Source: Alphaproteobacteria bacterium (GTDB taxonomy: Bacteria; Pseudomonadota; Alphaproteobacteria; Rhodobacterales; Rhodobacteraceae). Taken from it: DNA of 10,152 bases. Below are positions 1-6,674 of this stretch, one piece after another. The stretch spans positions 1 to 10,152 of the forward strand of contig JAUHWJ010000028.1 in assembly GCA_030424705.1 (NCBI GenBank). The letters are read 5' to 3'. The position numbers were made by a program, and so were the translations under genes. The notes under the pieces were generated by a model that was not told the origin of the DNA, did no database searches, and was given only the letters and a program-made list of their open reading frames with translations. The number at the start of each line of letters is the position of its first letter. Position 1 is the first letter of the stretch.

Positions 1-1
1 C

Positions 2-463
2 CTCACGATCAAGGCGACGGGCAACCAGTGGTACTGGTCCTACGAGTATCCGGATGAGGAAATCGGCTTCGACGCGATCATGCTGGCGAAGGACGAGCTC
101 GGCGAATACGGCTATGCCGACGATGAGTTCCTGCTCGCGACGGACACTGCGATGGTCGTCCCGGTTGGCTCCAACGTCCATCTCCTTGTCACCGGTGCGG
201 ACGTGATCCACGCCTGGACGATCCCCGCCTTCGGCGTGAAGGTCGATGCGATCCCGGGCCGGATGAACGAGCTCTGGTTCAACGCGGACAGGGTAGGGAC
301 CTATTTCGGCCAGTGCTCGGAGCTTTGCGGCAAGGACCACTCATACATGCCGATCACGGTGAAGGTGGTGAGCGCCGAGGATTACGCCGCCTGGATCGAC
401 GAGACCCGCGTCGCGCAGGGCCTCCCGCCGAAGAACGGCGTGAAGCTCGCCGCGGCCGACTGA
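2..463 (+). CDS. coxB: Cytochrome c oxidase subunit II (CuA subunit), 3' part
   Basis: This is the C-terminal 153 residues of subunit II of an aa3-type cytochrome c oxidase. The protein takes electrons from cytochrome c on the periplasmic side and passes them through the binuclear CuA centre to heme a in subunit I. The frame is open to the left edge, so the start and the two N-terminal membrane helices lie outside the window. The visible part begins inside the cupredoxin domain with the aromatic stretch QWYWSYEYP. It keeps the whole CuA ligand set, numbered from the first visible residue: His70 (VIHAW), then Cys105, Glu107, Cys109, His113 and Met116 in [12 protein letters not shown]. The glutamate is also a known ligand of the Mg/Mn site. 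A short tail follows and the frame ends at TGA 461-463. The ctaB start lies 19 nt downstream, so the two are probably cotranscribed. Identification is secure; the symbol could equally be ctaC. Confidence 0.96.
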   Translation, partial: LTIKATGNQWYWSYEYPDEEIGFDAIMLAKDELGEYGYADDEFLLATDTAMVVPVGSNVHLLVTGADVIHAWTIPAFGVKVDAIPGRMNELWFNADRVGTYFGQCSELCGKDHSYMPITVKVVSAEDYAAWIDETRVAQGLPPKNGVKLAAAD

Positions 464-464
464 G

Positions 465-482
465 CGGCTCAGAAGCGAGCCG
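465..482 (+). promoter_or_regulatory. Hairpin filling the coxB-ctaB spacer over the ctaB ribosome-binding region
   Basis: CGGCTC (465-470) and GAGCCG (477-482) form a perfect 6-bp stem around the 6-nt loop AGAAGC. It starts just after the coxB stop and ends on the base before the ctaB ATG. The only purine-rich, Shine-Dalgarno-like sequence (AGAAGCGAG) lies in its loop and 3' arm. The pairing is seen directly. A role in coupling ctaB translation to ribosomes finishing coxB is inference, and in DNA this GC-rich a 6-bp stem can arise by chance. Confidence 0.35.
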
Positions 483-1439
483 ATGGCCAACACCCTCTCC
501 GCCGAAGCAGCTCCGCCGCGCGACGCGGAATTCGGAGACTATTTTGCGCTGCTGAAGCCGCGCGTGATGTCCCTCGTGATCTTCACAGCACTGGTCGGGC
601 TGGTGGTCGCGCCGGTTCCGGTCCATCCGATGATCGCCTTCGCTTCGATCCTCTGCATTGCGGTCGGAGCCGGCGCCTCGGGCGCGCTCAACATGTGGTG
701 GGACGCCGATATCGATGTGAAGATGGCGCGCACCCGCAACCGCCCGGTCCCGTCTGGTCGTGTCACGGGCGGCGAGGCGCTCGCGGTCGGGCTCGGGCTC
801 TCGCTTCTCTCCGTGCCGATGCTCGGGCTCTTCGCGAACTGGCTCTCGGCCGGCATCCTCGCTTTCACGATCTTCTTCTACGCCGTCATCTACTCGATGT
901 GGCTGAAGCGGACGACGCCGCAGAACATCGTCATCGGCGGCGCGGCGGGCGCCTTCCCGCCGCTTCTCGGCTGGGCGGTCGCCACCGGCTCCGTAGGGCT
1001 CGAAGCGGCGCTGATGTTCGCGATCATCTTCCTCTGGACGCCGCCGCATTTCTGGGCGCTCGCCCTCTATCGAAATGGAGACTATGAGCGCGCTGCTGTG
1101 CCGATGATGCCCGTTGTCGCGGGGCCGCGGGCGACGCGGCGCCAGATTTTCTGGTATTCGGTCGCGCTCGCCGCGGTGGCCGTCGCTCCGGCCTTCACCG
1201 CCATCGGCGGGCTTTTCTACCTCGTCGCCGCGGGCGCGCTCTCCGCCGAATTCCTGCGCCTCGCCACGCTGGTCGGCTTCCGCACCGAGCAGGCGGCGGA
1301 GGCGGACGGCCACCGGGCCGAGAAGCGGCTCTTCAAGTTCTCGATTCTCTGGCTCTTCCTCGTCTTTTCCGCGCTCGCGATCGAGGCCGGGCTCCGCCAT
1401 GCGGGCCTCGCCCTCCCGGTTCCGGGGTTCGGCGCATGA
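483..1439 (+). CDS. ctaB: Heme O synthase (protoheme IX farnesyltransferase)
   Basis: This 318-residue integral membrane protein of the UbiA prenyltransferase family attaches a farnesyl group to heme b to give heme O, the precursor of heme A in the oxidase. The first prenyl-diphosphate/Mg motif is at residues 70-78: Asn70, Asp74 and Asp78 in NMWWDADID, followed by KMARTRNRP. Other family signatures are the [16 protein letters not shown] stretch near 142-157, [10 protein letters not shown] near 186-195, and [14 protein letters not shown] near 198-211. About eight or nine hydrophobic segments are visible, and the length is usual for CtaB/Cox10. The N-terminus has a short hydrophilic tail before [15 protein letters not shown] 483 is the first start after the coxB stop and fits homologue lengths; its Shine-Dalgarno sequence is weak and lies in a hairpin. 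The stop overlaps the next start as ATGA (1436-1439). Confidence 0.95.
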   Translation: MANTLSAEAAPPRDAEFGDYFALLKPRVMSLVIFTALVGLVVAPVPVHPMIAFASILCIAVGAGASGALNMWWDADIDVKMARTRNRPVPSGRVTGGEALAVGLGLSLLSVPMLGLFANWLSAGILAFTIFFYAVIYSMWLKRTTPQNIVIGGAAGAFPPLLGWAVATGSVGLEAALMFAIIFLWTPPHFWALALYRNGDYERAAVPMMPVVAGPRATRRQIFWYSVALAAVAVAPAFTAIGGLFYLVAAGALSAEFLRLATLVGFRTEQAAEADGHRAEKRLFKFSILWLFLVFSALAIEAGLRHAGLALPVPGFGA

Positions 1440-1600
1440 TCGGGCGGGAAGAGCATGAACTGCACCGCCGCCGCCGCGGGCGGAACATGGCCATTGGCGC
1501 GCTTCTGATCGGCTTTGTCGCGCTCATGTTCGGCGTGACGATCGCCAAGCTCGGCGCCAACGTGATCAAGCCCGAAATGAATTGGAGCGACTCGCGATGA
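1436..1600 (+). CDS. Small single-pass membrane protein, CoxF-like
   Basis: This 54-residue protein has a charged, arginine-rich N-terminus (residues 3-16, including RRRR at 11-14), one predicted membrane helix at about 18-37, and the sequence [13 protein letters not shown] around 32-44. It ends in a short hydrophilic tail. The positive-inside rule predicts the N-terminus in the cytoplasm. Its size, position between ctaB and ctaG, and VTI-KLG-type helix end match the small CoxF proteins found in alphaproteobacterial oxidase operons. Their exact function is not established to my knowledge; a role in oxidase assembly is inferred from location. It starts at ATG 1436 inside the ctaB stop (ATGA), and its own stop overlaps the ctaG ATG (ATGA, 1597-1600), so translation of the three genes looks coupled. 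I name it CoxF-like by resemblance only and leave the symbol empty. Confidence 0.8.
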   Translation: MIGREEHELHRRRRGRNMAIGALLIGFVALMFGVTIAKLGANVIKPEMNWSDSR

Positions 1601-2178
1601 CCGGAGAGGGGCGCAACCGCAAGACGATGCTCGGCCTCGCCGGCCTCGGCGTCTTCATGCTCGGCATGAGCTTCGCAGCCGTGCCGCTCTACGATCTCTT
1701 CTGCCGCGTCACGGGCTATGGCGGCACGACCTCGGTGTCCGATACGGTGCCGGACGTCATCCTCGACCGCGAGGTGACCGTGCGCTTCGCCGCGAGCGTC
1801 GACCGCGGGATGCCCTGGAGCTTCCGCCCGGTAGAAAACTCCATGAAGGTCCGGATCGGCGAGACCGGCCTCGCCTTTTACGAGGCGACGAACCCGACGG
1901 ACCAGCCGGTGGCCGGCACGGCGAGTTTCAATGTCACGCCCTTCTCCGCCGGCGGCCATTTCACCAAGATCGCCTGCTTCTGCTTCACCGAGCAGGTGCT
2001 GCAGCCGGGCGAGACGGTGAAGATGCCGGTTACCTTCTATGTCGATCCTTCGATCATGGAGGACGAGGAGGCCGCCCTCGTCCACACGATCACGCTCTCC
2101 TACACGTTCCACGAAACCGACCTGCCGGAAGCGGCCGCCGCGCCGCAAGACGTTGACGCGCCCGACCCGGCCGGGTGA
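1597..2178 (+). CDS. ctaG: Cytochrome c oxidase copper chaperone, Cox11 type
   Basis: This 193-residue protein is a membrane-anchored copper chaperone that delivers copper to the CuB site of oxidase subunit I. A cytoplasmic stub (residues 1-9) leads into one membrane helix (about 10-30), then the conserved juxtamembrane [15 protein letters not shown] with Cys36, and a periplasmic immunoglobulin-like domain. The copper motif is CFCF at 127-130, giving Cys127 and Cys129. The C-terminus is an acidic, Ala/Pro-rich tail (about 176-193). I chose ATG 1597 because GGAGCG at 1584-1589 sits 7 nt upstream and the ATG overlaps the CoxF-like stop. A TTG at 1582 in the same frame has no Shine-Dalgarno sequence and would add only five residues. 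This is the Cox11 family, not the unrelated Bacillus CtaG (caa3_CtaG) family. Confidence 0.95.
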   Translation: MTGEGRNRKTMLGLAGLGVFMLGMSFAAVPLYDLFCRVTGYGGTTSVSDTVPDVILDREVTVRFAASVDRGMPWSFRPVENSMKVRIGETGLAFYEATNPTDQPVAGTASFNVTPFSAGGHFTKIACFCFTEQVLQPGETVKMPVTFYVDPSIMEDEEAALVHTITLSYTFHETDLPEAAAAPQDVDAPDPAG

Positions 2179-2207
2179 CAAGGCGAAATCCGCCGAGGGG
2201 AAACGAG

Positions 2208-3026
2208 ATGGCCCACGAGAAGAACCACGACTACCACATCATCGCGCCGAGCATCTGGCCCTTCCTCGGGGCGATGAGCGCCTTCGTCATGCTCTTCGGC
2301 GCCGTTCTCTGGTTCCATGACTACACGCCGCTGATCGCGGTAGTCGGCCTCCTCGGCGTTCTCTACGTCATGTATGGCTGGTGGTCGGAAGTGGTGGCGG
2401 AGAGCCAGGCCGGCGACCACACGCCGGTCGTCTCCATCGGCCTCCGTTACGGCGTGATCATGTTCATCGCCTCCGAGGTCGCCTTCTTCTCGGCCTGGTT
2501 CTGGTCCTTCTTCAAGCACGCGATCTATCCGATGGCGGATGTCGCAACGAAGACGACGGCGACCGCCTACGGCGCGGACGGCGTATGGCCGCCGGTCGGG
2601 ATAGAGACCTTCGACCCGTGGCATCTGCCGCTCATCAACACGCTGATTCTGCTGACCTCCGGCTGCGCCGCGACCTGGGCGCACCACGCCGTGCAGGAAG
2701 GCGATCGCGACGGGCTGAAATGGGGCCTGCTCATCGCCGTGCTGCTCGGCGTGCTCTTCACCGTGACGCAGGCCTATGAGTACAGCCACGCCGCCTTCGG
2801 CTTCGCCGGCAACATCTACGGCGCGAACTTCTACATGGCGACCGGCTTCCACGGCTTCCACGTGATCGTCGGCACGATCTTCCTCGCCGTCTGCTACATC
2901 CGCGCGCTGAAGGGGCACTTCACGCCCGAGAAGCACATCGGATTCGAGGCGGCCGTCTGGTACTGGCACTTCGTGGACGTCGTCTGGCTCTTCCTCTTCA
3001 TGGCTGTCTACATCTGGGGCGCCTGA
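2208..3026 (+). CDS. coxC: Cytochrome c oxidase subunit III
   Basis: This 272-residue protein is a seven-helix oxidase subunit that stabilises subunit I and lines the entry of the D proton pathway. It opens with the typical [15 protein letters not shown]. Family marks include [14 protein letters not shown] around 86-99 with the conserved membrane glutamate Glu90, [12 protein letters not shown] around 151-162, TQAYEY around 187-192, [11 protein letters not shown] around 213-223, and [14 protein letters not shown] near the C-terminus. The start ATG 2208 has a good AGGGGA Shine-Dalgarno sequence at about 2195-2200 and places the conserved N-terminus correctly. A GTG at 2175 overlapping the ctaG stop as GTGA would add 11 residues of unconserved sequence, so I reject it. 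Gap to ctaG is 29 nt. Many alphaproteobacteria carry a DUF983 gene after this one; here SURF1 follows after 7 nt. The gene is also called ctaE. Confidence 0.96.
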   Translation: MAHEKNHDYHIIAPSIWPFLGAMSAFVMLFGAVLWFHDYTPLIAVVGLLGVLYVMYGWWSEVVAESQAGDHTPVVSIGLRYGVIMFIASEVAFFSAWFWSFFKHAIYPMADVATKTTATAYGADGVWPPVGIETFDPWHLPLINTLILLTSGCAATWAHHAVQEGDRDGLKWGLLIAVLLGVLFTVTQAYEYSHAAFGFAGNIYGANFYMATGFHGFHVIVGTIFLAVCYIRALKGHFTPEKHIGFEAAVWYWHFVDVVWLFLFMAVYIWGA

Positions 3027-3033
3027 GGCTCCG

Positions 3034-3780
3034 ATGATCCCGAGACCGGAAAAGGGCGGCTCCGGCCGCCCTTCTTCTTTCGGCCGCATCGGCGTGCTGG
3101 CGACGGGCGTCATCGGCGTCCTGATCCTGATCGGCCTCTGCATCTGGCAGGTGCAGCGGCTTGAATGGAAAGAGGGCGTGATCGCGCAGCTCGAAGCGCG
3201 GCTTGCGGCCGATCCCGTTCCTCTCCCCGCCGTTTTCGACCCGGAAAGCCAGGAATTCTCCCGCGTCGCGCTGACCGGCTCCTTCGACTTCGCGCCGGGC
3301 GCGCACGGCTTCGTCGATGCGCCGCTCCTCACCTCGGTCCGCCCGCAAGGGCCCGGCTATCGCGTGATCCAGCCCTTCACCCTCGCCGATGGCCGCCGCG
3401 TGATGGTTGATCGCGGCTACATCCCCGTCGAGGAGAAGAACGAGGGCGGCGCCGCCTCCCGCCCGACTCCAGCGCCCGAAGGCCCGATCACGCTCGTCGG
3501 CGCCCTCCGCTGGCCCGAGGAGGGCGACGAGGGGCCGGATTTCGGCGCGTCGGACAACGTCTGGACGGAGCGCGACCTTGCTGAGATGGCCGCGCTTTTC
3601 GACGCAGAGCCGGTCCTCGTCGTGGCGGAAACCTCGACAGCAACCGGCGAATGGCCGCTGCCGCAGCCGCTGGCTGCTGTGGACGTGCGGAACAACCATC
3701 TCGAATACGCAATCACCTGGGGCGCGCTCGCGCTCGCATGGGCGGCGATGACGGGCTTCCTCGCCTTCCGGCGCGCCTGA
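3034..3780 (+). CDS. SURF1-family cytochrome oxidase assembly protein
   Basis: This 248-residue protein is the bacterial counterpart of mitochondrial SURF1/Shy1, an assembly factor implicated in inserting heme A into oxidase subunit I. It has the family layout of two membrane helices (about 19-37 and 226-244) around a periplasmic domain. Signatures are the helix end CIWQVQRLEWKEG (36-48), RPQGPGYRVIQPF around 103-115, the MVDRGYIP motif at 124-131, and NNHLEYAITWGALALAW near the C-terminus. The start ATG 3034 has GAGG at 3025-3028, which overlaps the coxC stop. The odd feature is that codons 7-16 (EKGGSGRPSSF region) coincide with a perfect hairpin plus T-rich tract that looks like the intrinsic terminator of coxC. 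The next in-frame start, GTG 3094, has no ribosome-binding site and would cut into the first helix, so I keep ATG 3034. Confidence 0.93.
   Translation: MIPRPEKGGSGRPSSFGRIGVLATGVIGVLILIGLCIWQVQRLEWKEGVIAQLEARLAADPVPLPAVFDPESQEFSRVALTGSFDFAPGAHGFVDAPLLTSVRPQGPGYRVIQPFTLADGRRVMVDRGYIPVEEKNEGGAASRPTPAPEGPITLVGALRWPEEGDEGPDFGASDNVWTERDLAEMAALFDAEPVLVVAETSTATGEWPLPQPLAAVDVRNNHLEYAITWGALALAWAAMTGFLAFRRA
3052..3080 (+). terminator. Intrinsic terminator-like hairpin inside the 5' end of SURF1
   Basis: AAGGGCGGC (3052-3060) pairs perfectly over 9 bp with GCCGCCCTT (3065-3073) around a TCCG tetraloop. The T-rich run CTTCTTT (3074-3080) follows directly, preserving the layout of a Rho-independent terminator for the plus strand. 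TTTT at 3050-3053 on the other strand makes it partly bidirectional. It lies 25 nt after the coxC stop but within SURF1 codons 7-16. The likely effect is partial termination after the oxidase structural genes, so that SURF1 is made at a lower level. A ribosome starting at 3034 would cover bases up to about the stem and could prevent folding. The structure is seen directly; its activity is inferred. Confidence 0.7.
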
Positions 3781-3804
3781 GCTTGCGCGCCGCCGCTCCG
3801 GCGC
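3769..3804 (+). promoter_or_regulatory. Two overlapping GC-rich hairpins between SURF1 and the amidohydrolase gene
   Basis: CGGCGCGC (3769-3776) can pair with GCGCGCCG (3785-3792) over 8 bp, with the SURF1 stop codon in the 8-nt loop. Alternatively, GCGCCG (3787-3792) can pair with CGGCGC (3799-3804) over 6 bp. The two stems share bases 3787-3792 and exclude each other. No T tract follows, so this is not a convincing intrinsic terminator. It may be a transcript end processed by Rho, or simply a by-product of high GC. The remaining spacer up to 3835 shows only the AGGAGA ribosome-binding site (3825-3830) of the next gene. Confidence 0.25.
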
Positions 3805-3835
3805 ATCAGATGGCGCGGCCAGACAGGAGACGAAA

Positions 3836-5260
3836 ATGCGGAATTCCGACCCGATCCCTGACCTTGTGGAGGCGAAGCGCGCGCCCTTCCTCGCCCTGTC
3901 CGACCGGATATTCGACGCGCCCGAGACGCTCTACGCCGAGTTCCGCGCCGTGGCGGAGCATGAGGCCGCGCTCCGCGCCGAGGGCTTCCGCGTCCTCGAG
4001 GCCCCCGCCGGCATTCCCACCGCGGTGATCGGGGAGGCGGGGGAGGGCGGGCCCGTGATCGCCATCCTCGGTGAATATGACGCGCTCCCGGGCCTCAGCC
4101 AGGAGGCGGGCGTCGCCGAGCACCGGCCGGTCGAGCCTGGCGGCGCCGGCCATGGCTGCGGCCACAACCTCCTCGGCGCCGCCGCCCTCCTCGCCGCGAC
4201 CGCGGTGAAGGATTGGCTGGCCGAAGCGGGGATCGAGGCCCGCGTCCGCTATTACGGCTGCCCGGCGGAAGAGGGCGGCGCGGCGAAGACCTACATGGTC
4301 CGCGCCGGGCTCTTCGCCGATGTGGACGCCGCGATCACCTGGCACCCGGCCTATTTCACCGCGGTGGACCATGCCCGCGCGCTCGCCAACACGCGAATCG
4401 ACTTCACCTTCCACGGCAAGGCGGCCCACGCCGCCGGGGCGCCGGAGCTCGGCCGTTCCGCGCTCGACGCGGTGGAGCTGATGAATGTCGGCGTCAACTA
4501 CATGCGGGAGCACATGCCGGACGACGCCCGCATCCACTACGCCTATATCGACGCCGGCGGAGCTGCGCCCAATGTCGTGCAGGCGAAGGCGACGGTGCGC
4601 CAGCTCATCCGCGCCCGGGACAATGCGGGCCTCGCCGCGCTCGTCGCCCGCGTCCGCAAGATCGCCGAGGGCGCGGCCCTGATGACGGAGACGCGGGTGG
4701 AGACGCGCATCTTTTCCGGCGTCTCCAATCTCGTCGGCAATGCCGCGCTGGAGGCGGCGATGCAGGCCGAGTTCGATCGTCTCGGCCCGCCCGCCTTCGA
4801 CGAGGCGGATCGCGACTTCGCCCGCGCCATCCGCGCCACGCTCGGCCCCGAGGATACCGAGGCCGCGATGCGCCGCATGGGCGTGGCGGTGGACCCGGAT
4901 TCGCCCCTCTCGGAAGACCTCCTGCCGCTCGACCGCCGGCCCGAAGGCGGCGACGGCTCCACCGATGTCGGCGACGTGAGCTGGGCGACGCCGACCGTTC
5001 AGGCGCGGGTGACGACCTGTGCGCTCGGCACGCCCTTCCACACCTGGCAGCTCACGGCGCAGGGCAAGTCGCCGCTGGCGAAGAAGGGGATGGTCCACGC
5101 GGCGAAGATCATGGCGGCGACGGCGGCGCGCCTGATCGCGGAGCCGGCGGCTCTCGCCGCCGCGAAGGCGGAGCATCAGCGGATGCTGGCGCGCACGCCC
5201 TATCGCTGCCCGATCCCGGACGAGATCTCGCCGCCCGTCCTGCCCCGCCCGGCGGCGTGA
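3836..5260 (+). CDS. M20-family amidohydrolase, AbgB-like
   Basis: This 474-residue metal-dependent amidohydrolase belongs to peptidase family M20 and is closest in character to AbgB, a subunit of p-aminobenzoyl-glutamate hydrolase (481 residues in E. coli). It probably cleaves an N-acyl amino acid or related amide in the cytoplasm; the substrate cannot be told from sequence. Metal-site residues are in place: Cys108 and His110 in GHGCGHNLLG, Glu145/Glu146 in PAEEGG, His170 in TWHPAYF, and His402 in GTPFHTWQ. GSTDVGDVSW at 374-383 is also typical. The dimerisation (lid) domain begins near 186 with IDFTFHGKAAHAA. ATG 3836 has AGGAGA five bases upstream. No abgA or abgT gene is in view, so the AbgA/AbgB heteromer seen in E. 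coli is not supported here. It lies 55 nt after SURF1 but is metabolically unrelated to it. Confidence 0.9.
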   Translation: MRNSDPIPDLVEAKRAPFLALSDRIFDAPETLYAEFRAVAEHEAALRAEGFRVLEAPAGIPTAVIGEAGEGGPVIAILGEYDALPGLSQEAGVAEHRPVEPGGAGHGCGHNLLGAAALLAATAVKDWLAEAGIEARVRYYGCPAEEGGAAKTYMVRAGLFADVDAAITWHPAYFTAVDHARALANTRIDFTFHGKAAHAAGAPELGRSALDAVELMNVGVNYMREHMPDDARIHYAYIDAGGAAPNVVQAKATVRQLIRARDNAGLAALVARVRKIAEGAALMTETRVETRIFSGVSNLVGNAALEAAMQAEFDRLGPPAFDEADRDFARAIRATLGPEDTEAAMRRMGVAVDPDSPLSEDLLPLDRRPEGGDGSTDVGDVSWATPTVQARVTTCALGTPFHTWQLTAQGKSPLAKKGMVHAAKIMAATAARLIAEPAALAAAKAEHQRMLARTPYRCPIPDEISPPVLPRPAA

Positions 5261-5267
5261 GCCGCCG
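5250..5267. terminator. Weak hairpin at the convergent amidohydrolase/GNAT junction
   Basis: C plus GGCGGC (5250-5256) pairs with GCCGCC plus G (5261-5267) over 7 bp, with the amidohydrolase stop codon in the GTGA loop. It lies in the 10-nt gap between two convergent genes, where a shared terminator would be expected. Neither strand has a T run after the stem (CCTTCAG on the plus strand), so intrinsic termination would be weak. The pairing is seen; a terminator role is a guess. Confidence 0.25.
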
Positions 5268-5270
5268 CCT

Positions 5271-5768
5271 TCAGAAGTCGAGCGCGTAGCGCTGCTCCCG
5301 CACCGCTGCGCCCCAGCTTCGCCCCTCCGCTTCATGAAGAAGCCGGAACCCCGCGCGGAGATAGACGGCGCGCGCCGCGTCGAGCCCGGCGAAGGTGTCG
5401 AGCCAGGCGCCCGTGAGCCCCGCCTCCCGCAGCGCGGCCAGTCCCTCCGCCATCAGTCTATGGCCGAGGCCGAGCCCGCGCGCCCGCTCCTCCGCGATCA
5501 CGATCCGGATATGGCCGCGCCCGGCCTCGTCCCTCTCCTCCCCGTCCGCCGTCAGCGTCGCGAGCGGGCCGCTCTCATCCCGGGCGAAGAGCATGGAGAC
5601 GCGGGGCGGGGCGAGCCGGGCGGAAACATCCGCCGCGATGCCCGCCACTACGCGCTCGAAATCGAGCCCGAAGCCGCAATGGTCGGCGTACCAGCGCCCG
5701 TGGAGCCCGATCAGCCAGCCGAGATCGCCGGGGCGCGGCCCGCCGATCTCGACGGAGCCCTCCGTCAC
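5271..5768 (-). CDS. GNAT-family N-acetyltransferase
   Basis: This 165-residue single-domain acetyltransferase moves an acetyl group from acetyl-CoA to an amine that cannot be named from the sequence. The acetyl-CoA pyrophosphate-binding loop is RARGLGLGHRL at about 95-105, after the beta-strand HIRIVIAEE. The C-terminal part has the usual AARAVYLRAGFRLLHEAEGRS layout. The N-terminal PGDLGWLIGLHGRWYADHCGF and the terminal REQRYALDF closely resemble the acetyltransferase half of MarR-GNAT fusion proteins, but no MarR domain is attached here. The start is GTG 5768-5766, which overlaps the stop of the upstream aldolase-like gene as GTGA. There is no strong Shine-Dalgarno sequence, so translation is probably coupled to that gene. 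A 6-bp inverted repeat (5751-5766, GACGGA/TCCGTC, 4-nt loop) covers the start. It ends 10 nt from the convergent amidohydrolase stop. Confidence 0.88.
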   Translation of the reverse strand: MTEGSVEIGGPRPGDLGWLIGLHGRWYADHCGFGLDFERVVAGIAADVSARLAPPRVSMLFARDESGPLATLTADGEERDEAGRGHIRIVIAEERARGLGLGHRLMAEGLAALREAGLTGAWLDTFAGLDAARAVYLRAGFRLLHEAEGRSWGAAVREQRYALDF

Positions 5769-6535
5769 GCGGCGTAGTCCGGCTCGGTCTTGTCGAGGTT
5801 GAGCCGGATCTCCGCCATGTGCCGCACGGCCTGGCCCGGATAGCGCTCCGTCTCGAAGGCGACCGCCTCGGCCACCTCGTCGGAGAGATAGCGGAGCGGG
5901 CGCTGCGTCATCAGCGCGGTGATGTAGGTCTCCGTCGCCCGCTCGAAGAAATAGGTCCGGTTCATCGCCTCGGCGATCGTCTCGCCGATCACCATGATCC
6001 CGTGGTTGCCCATCACCATCACCTTCTTCTTCGGGTCGGTGAAGAGCGAGGCGACGCGCTCGCCCTCCTCGTCGAAGGCGAGGCCGCCATAATTCTCGTC
6101 GATCACCACGCGGTCGTGGAACATCGCCGAATTCTGATCGATGGCCGGAAGCCGGCTGTCCGCCAGAGAGGCGAGGACGGTGGCGTATTTCGAATGGAGA
6201 TGGATCGCGACCTTCGCGAACGGCACGCGGCGGTGGATCGCGCCGTGCAGCGCCCAGGCCGTCGGGTCAGGCGCGTCCGGGCCCTTCATCACGTCGGGGT
6301 CGTTCGCGTCGAGAAGGAGAAGGTTGGAGGCGGTGACGCGGGTGAAGTGGATCTGGTCCCGGTTCATCAGGAAGCGGGAGCCGCCCTCATCGTCCACCAC
6401 GGCGGAGAAATGGTTGGAGACGCCCTCATGCCAGTTCATCCGCACCGCCCAGCGGAAACAGGCGGCGAGGTCGCAGCGCATCTCCCAATGTGGGTCGTTG
6501 TGCGTCGACGGATGGCGGAGGATCGAGGTGGACAT
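5765..6535 (-). CDS. Class II aldolase/adducin-domain protein
   Basis: This 256-residue protein has the class II aldolase/adducin fold, a zinc-dependent family that includes fuculose- and ribulose-phosphate aldolases and epimerases. The three zinc histidines are visible: His112 and His114 in AIHLHSKYATVLA and His178 in MGNHGIMVIG. GVSNHFSA at 38-45 matches the family's phosphate/substrate loop region. The glutamate that acts as catalytic base in FucA (in its SSEWRFH segment) appears replaced by Ala93 in the matching PTAWALH segment, as in adducin-like members. Canonical sugar-phosphate aldolase activity is therefore doubtful and the substrate is unknown. ATG 6535-6533 is supported by GGGAGA five bases upstream on the minus strand. 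The frame stays open to 6850, but that extension has no conserved sequence and overlaps the divergent gene. The stop overlaps the GNAT start, forming a two-gene unit. Confidence 0.88.
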   Translation of the reverse strand: MSTSILRHPSTHNDPHWEMRCDLAACFRWAVRMNWHEGVSNHFSAVVDDEGGSRFLMNRDQIHFTRVTASNLLLLDANDPDVMKGPDAPDPTAWALHGAIHRRVPFAKVAIHLHSKYATVLASLADSRLPAIDQNSAMFHDRVVIDENYGGLAFDEEGERVASLFTDPKKKVMVMGNHGIMVIGETIAEAMNRTYFFERATETYITALMTQRPLRYLSDEVAEAVAFETERYPGQAVRHMAEIRLNLDKTEPDYAA

Positions 6536-6583
6536 GATGTTCTCCCGTTTCTGGCGGCGGAAGCATCGGGCCGGAACGCCGGT

Positions 6584-6603
6584 TTCGCAAGCCCCGTTCG
6601 CAA
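6584..6603. repeat. Direct repeat TTCGCAA, 13-bp period
   Basis: TTCGCAA occurs at 6584-6590 and again at 6597-6603, about 50-70 bp upstream of the aldolase-like gene. A 13-bp period is not far from one helical turn, so two copies of a regulator could bind, but seven-base matches carry little weight alone. Confidence 0.3.
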
Positions 6604-6609
6604 AGCGGA

Positions 6610-6641
6610 GCGCTGAATTGAGCGCATGGGGTATCATGATA
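6610..6641. promoter_or_regulatory. Two palindromes, possible operator
   Basis: GCGCT (6610-6614) and AGCGC (6621-6625) form an inverted repeat with a 6-nt spacer. Seven bases on, TATCATGATA (6632-6641) is a perfect 10-bp palindrome in the A/T-richer part of the spacer. Both lie upstream of each divergent gene, where a shared dimeric regulator could bind. No regulator gene is adjacent, and I cannot assign the sequences to a known factor. Confidence 0.3.
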
Positions 6642-6674
6642 GATTCATCTTTATCGCCATAGGGTTGAGATGGC

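Noticed and set aside
354..1400. 348-residue minus-strand open frame opposite ctaB
   Set aside because: Its composition is almost all Arg/Glu/Gly/Asp, the typical shadow of a GC-rich gene, and the opposite frame is clearly CtaB.
2100..3332. 410-residue minus-strand open frame opposite coxC and SURF1
   Set aside because: Low-complexity Arg/Glu/His-rich shadow; the plus strand carries two recognised proteins across the same bases.
3806..5335. 509-residue minus-strand open frame opposite the amidohydrolase
   Set aside because: Longer than the real gene but without any recognisable motif; the plus-strand frame has the complete M20 metal site and a good ribosome-binding site.
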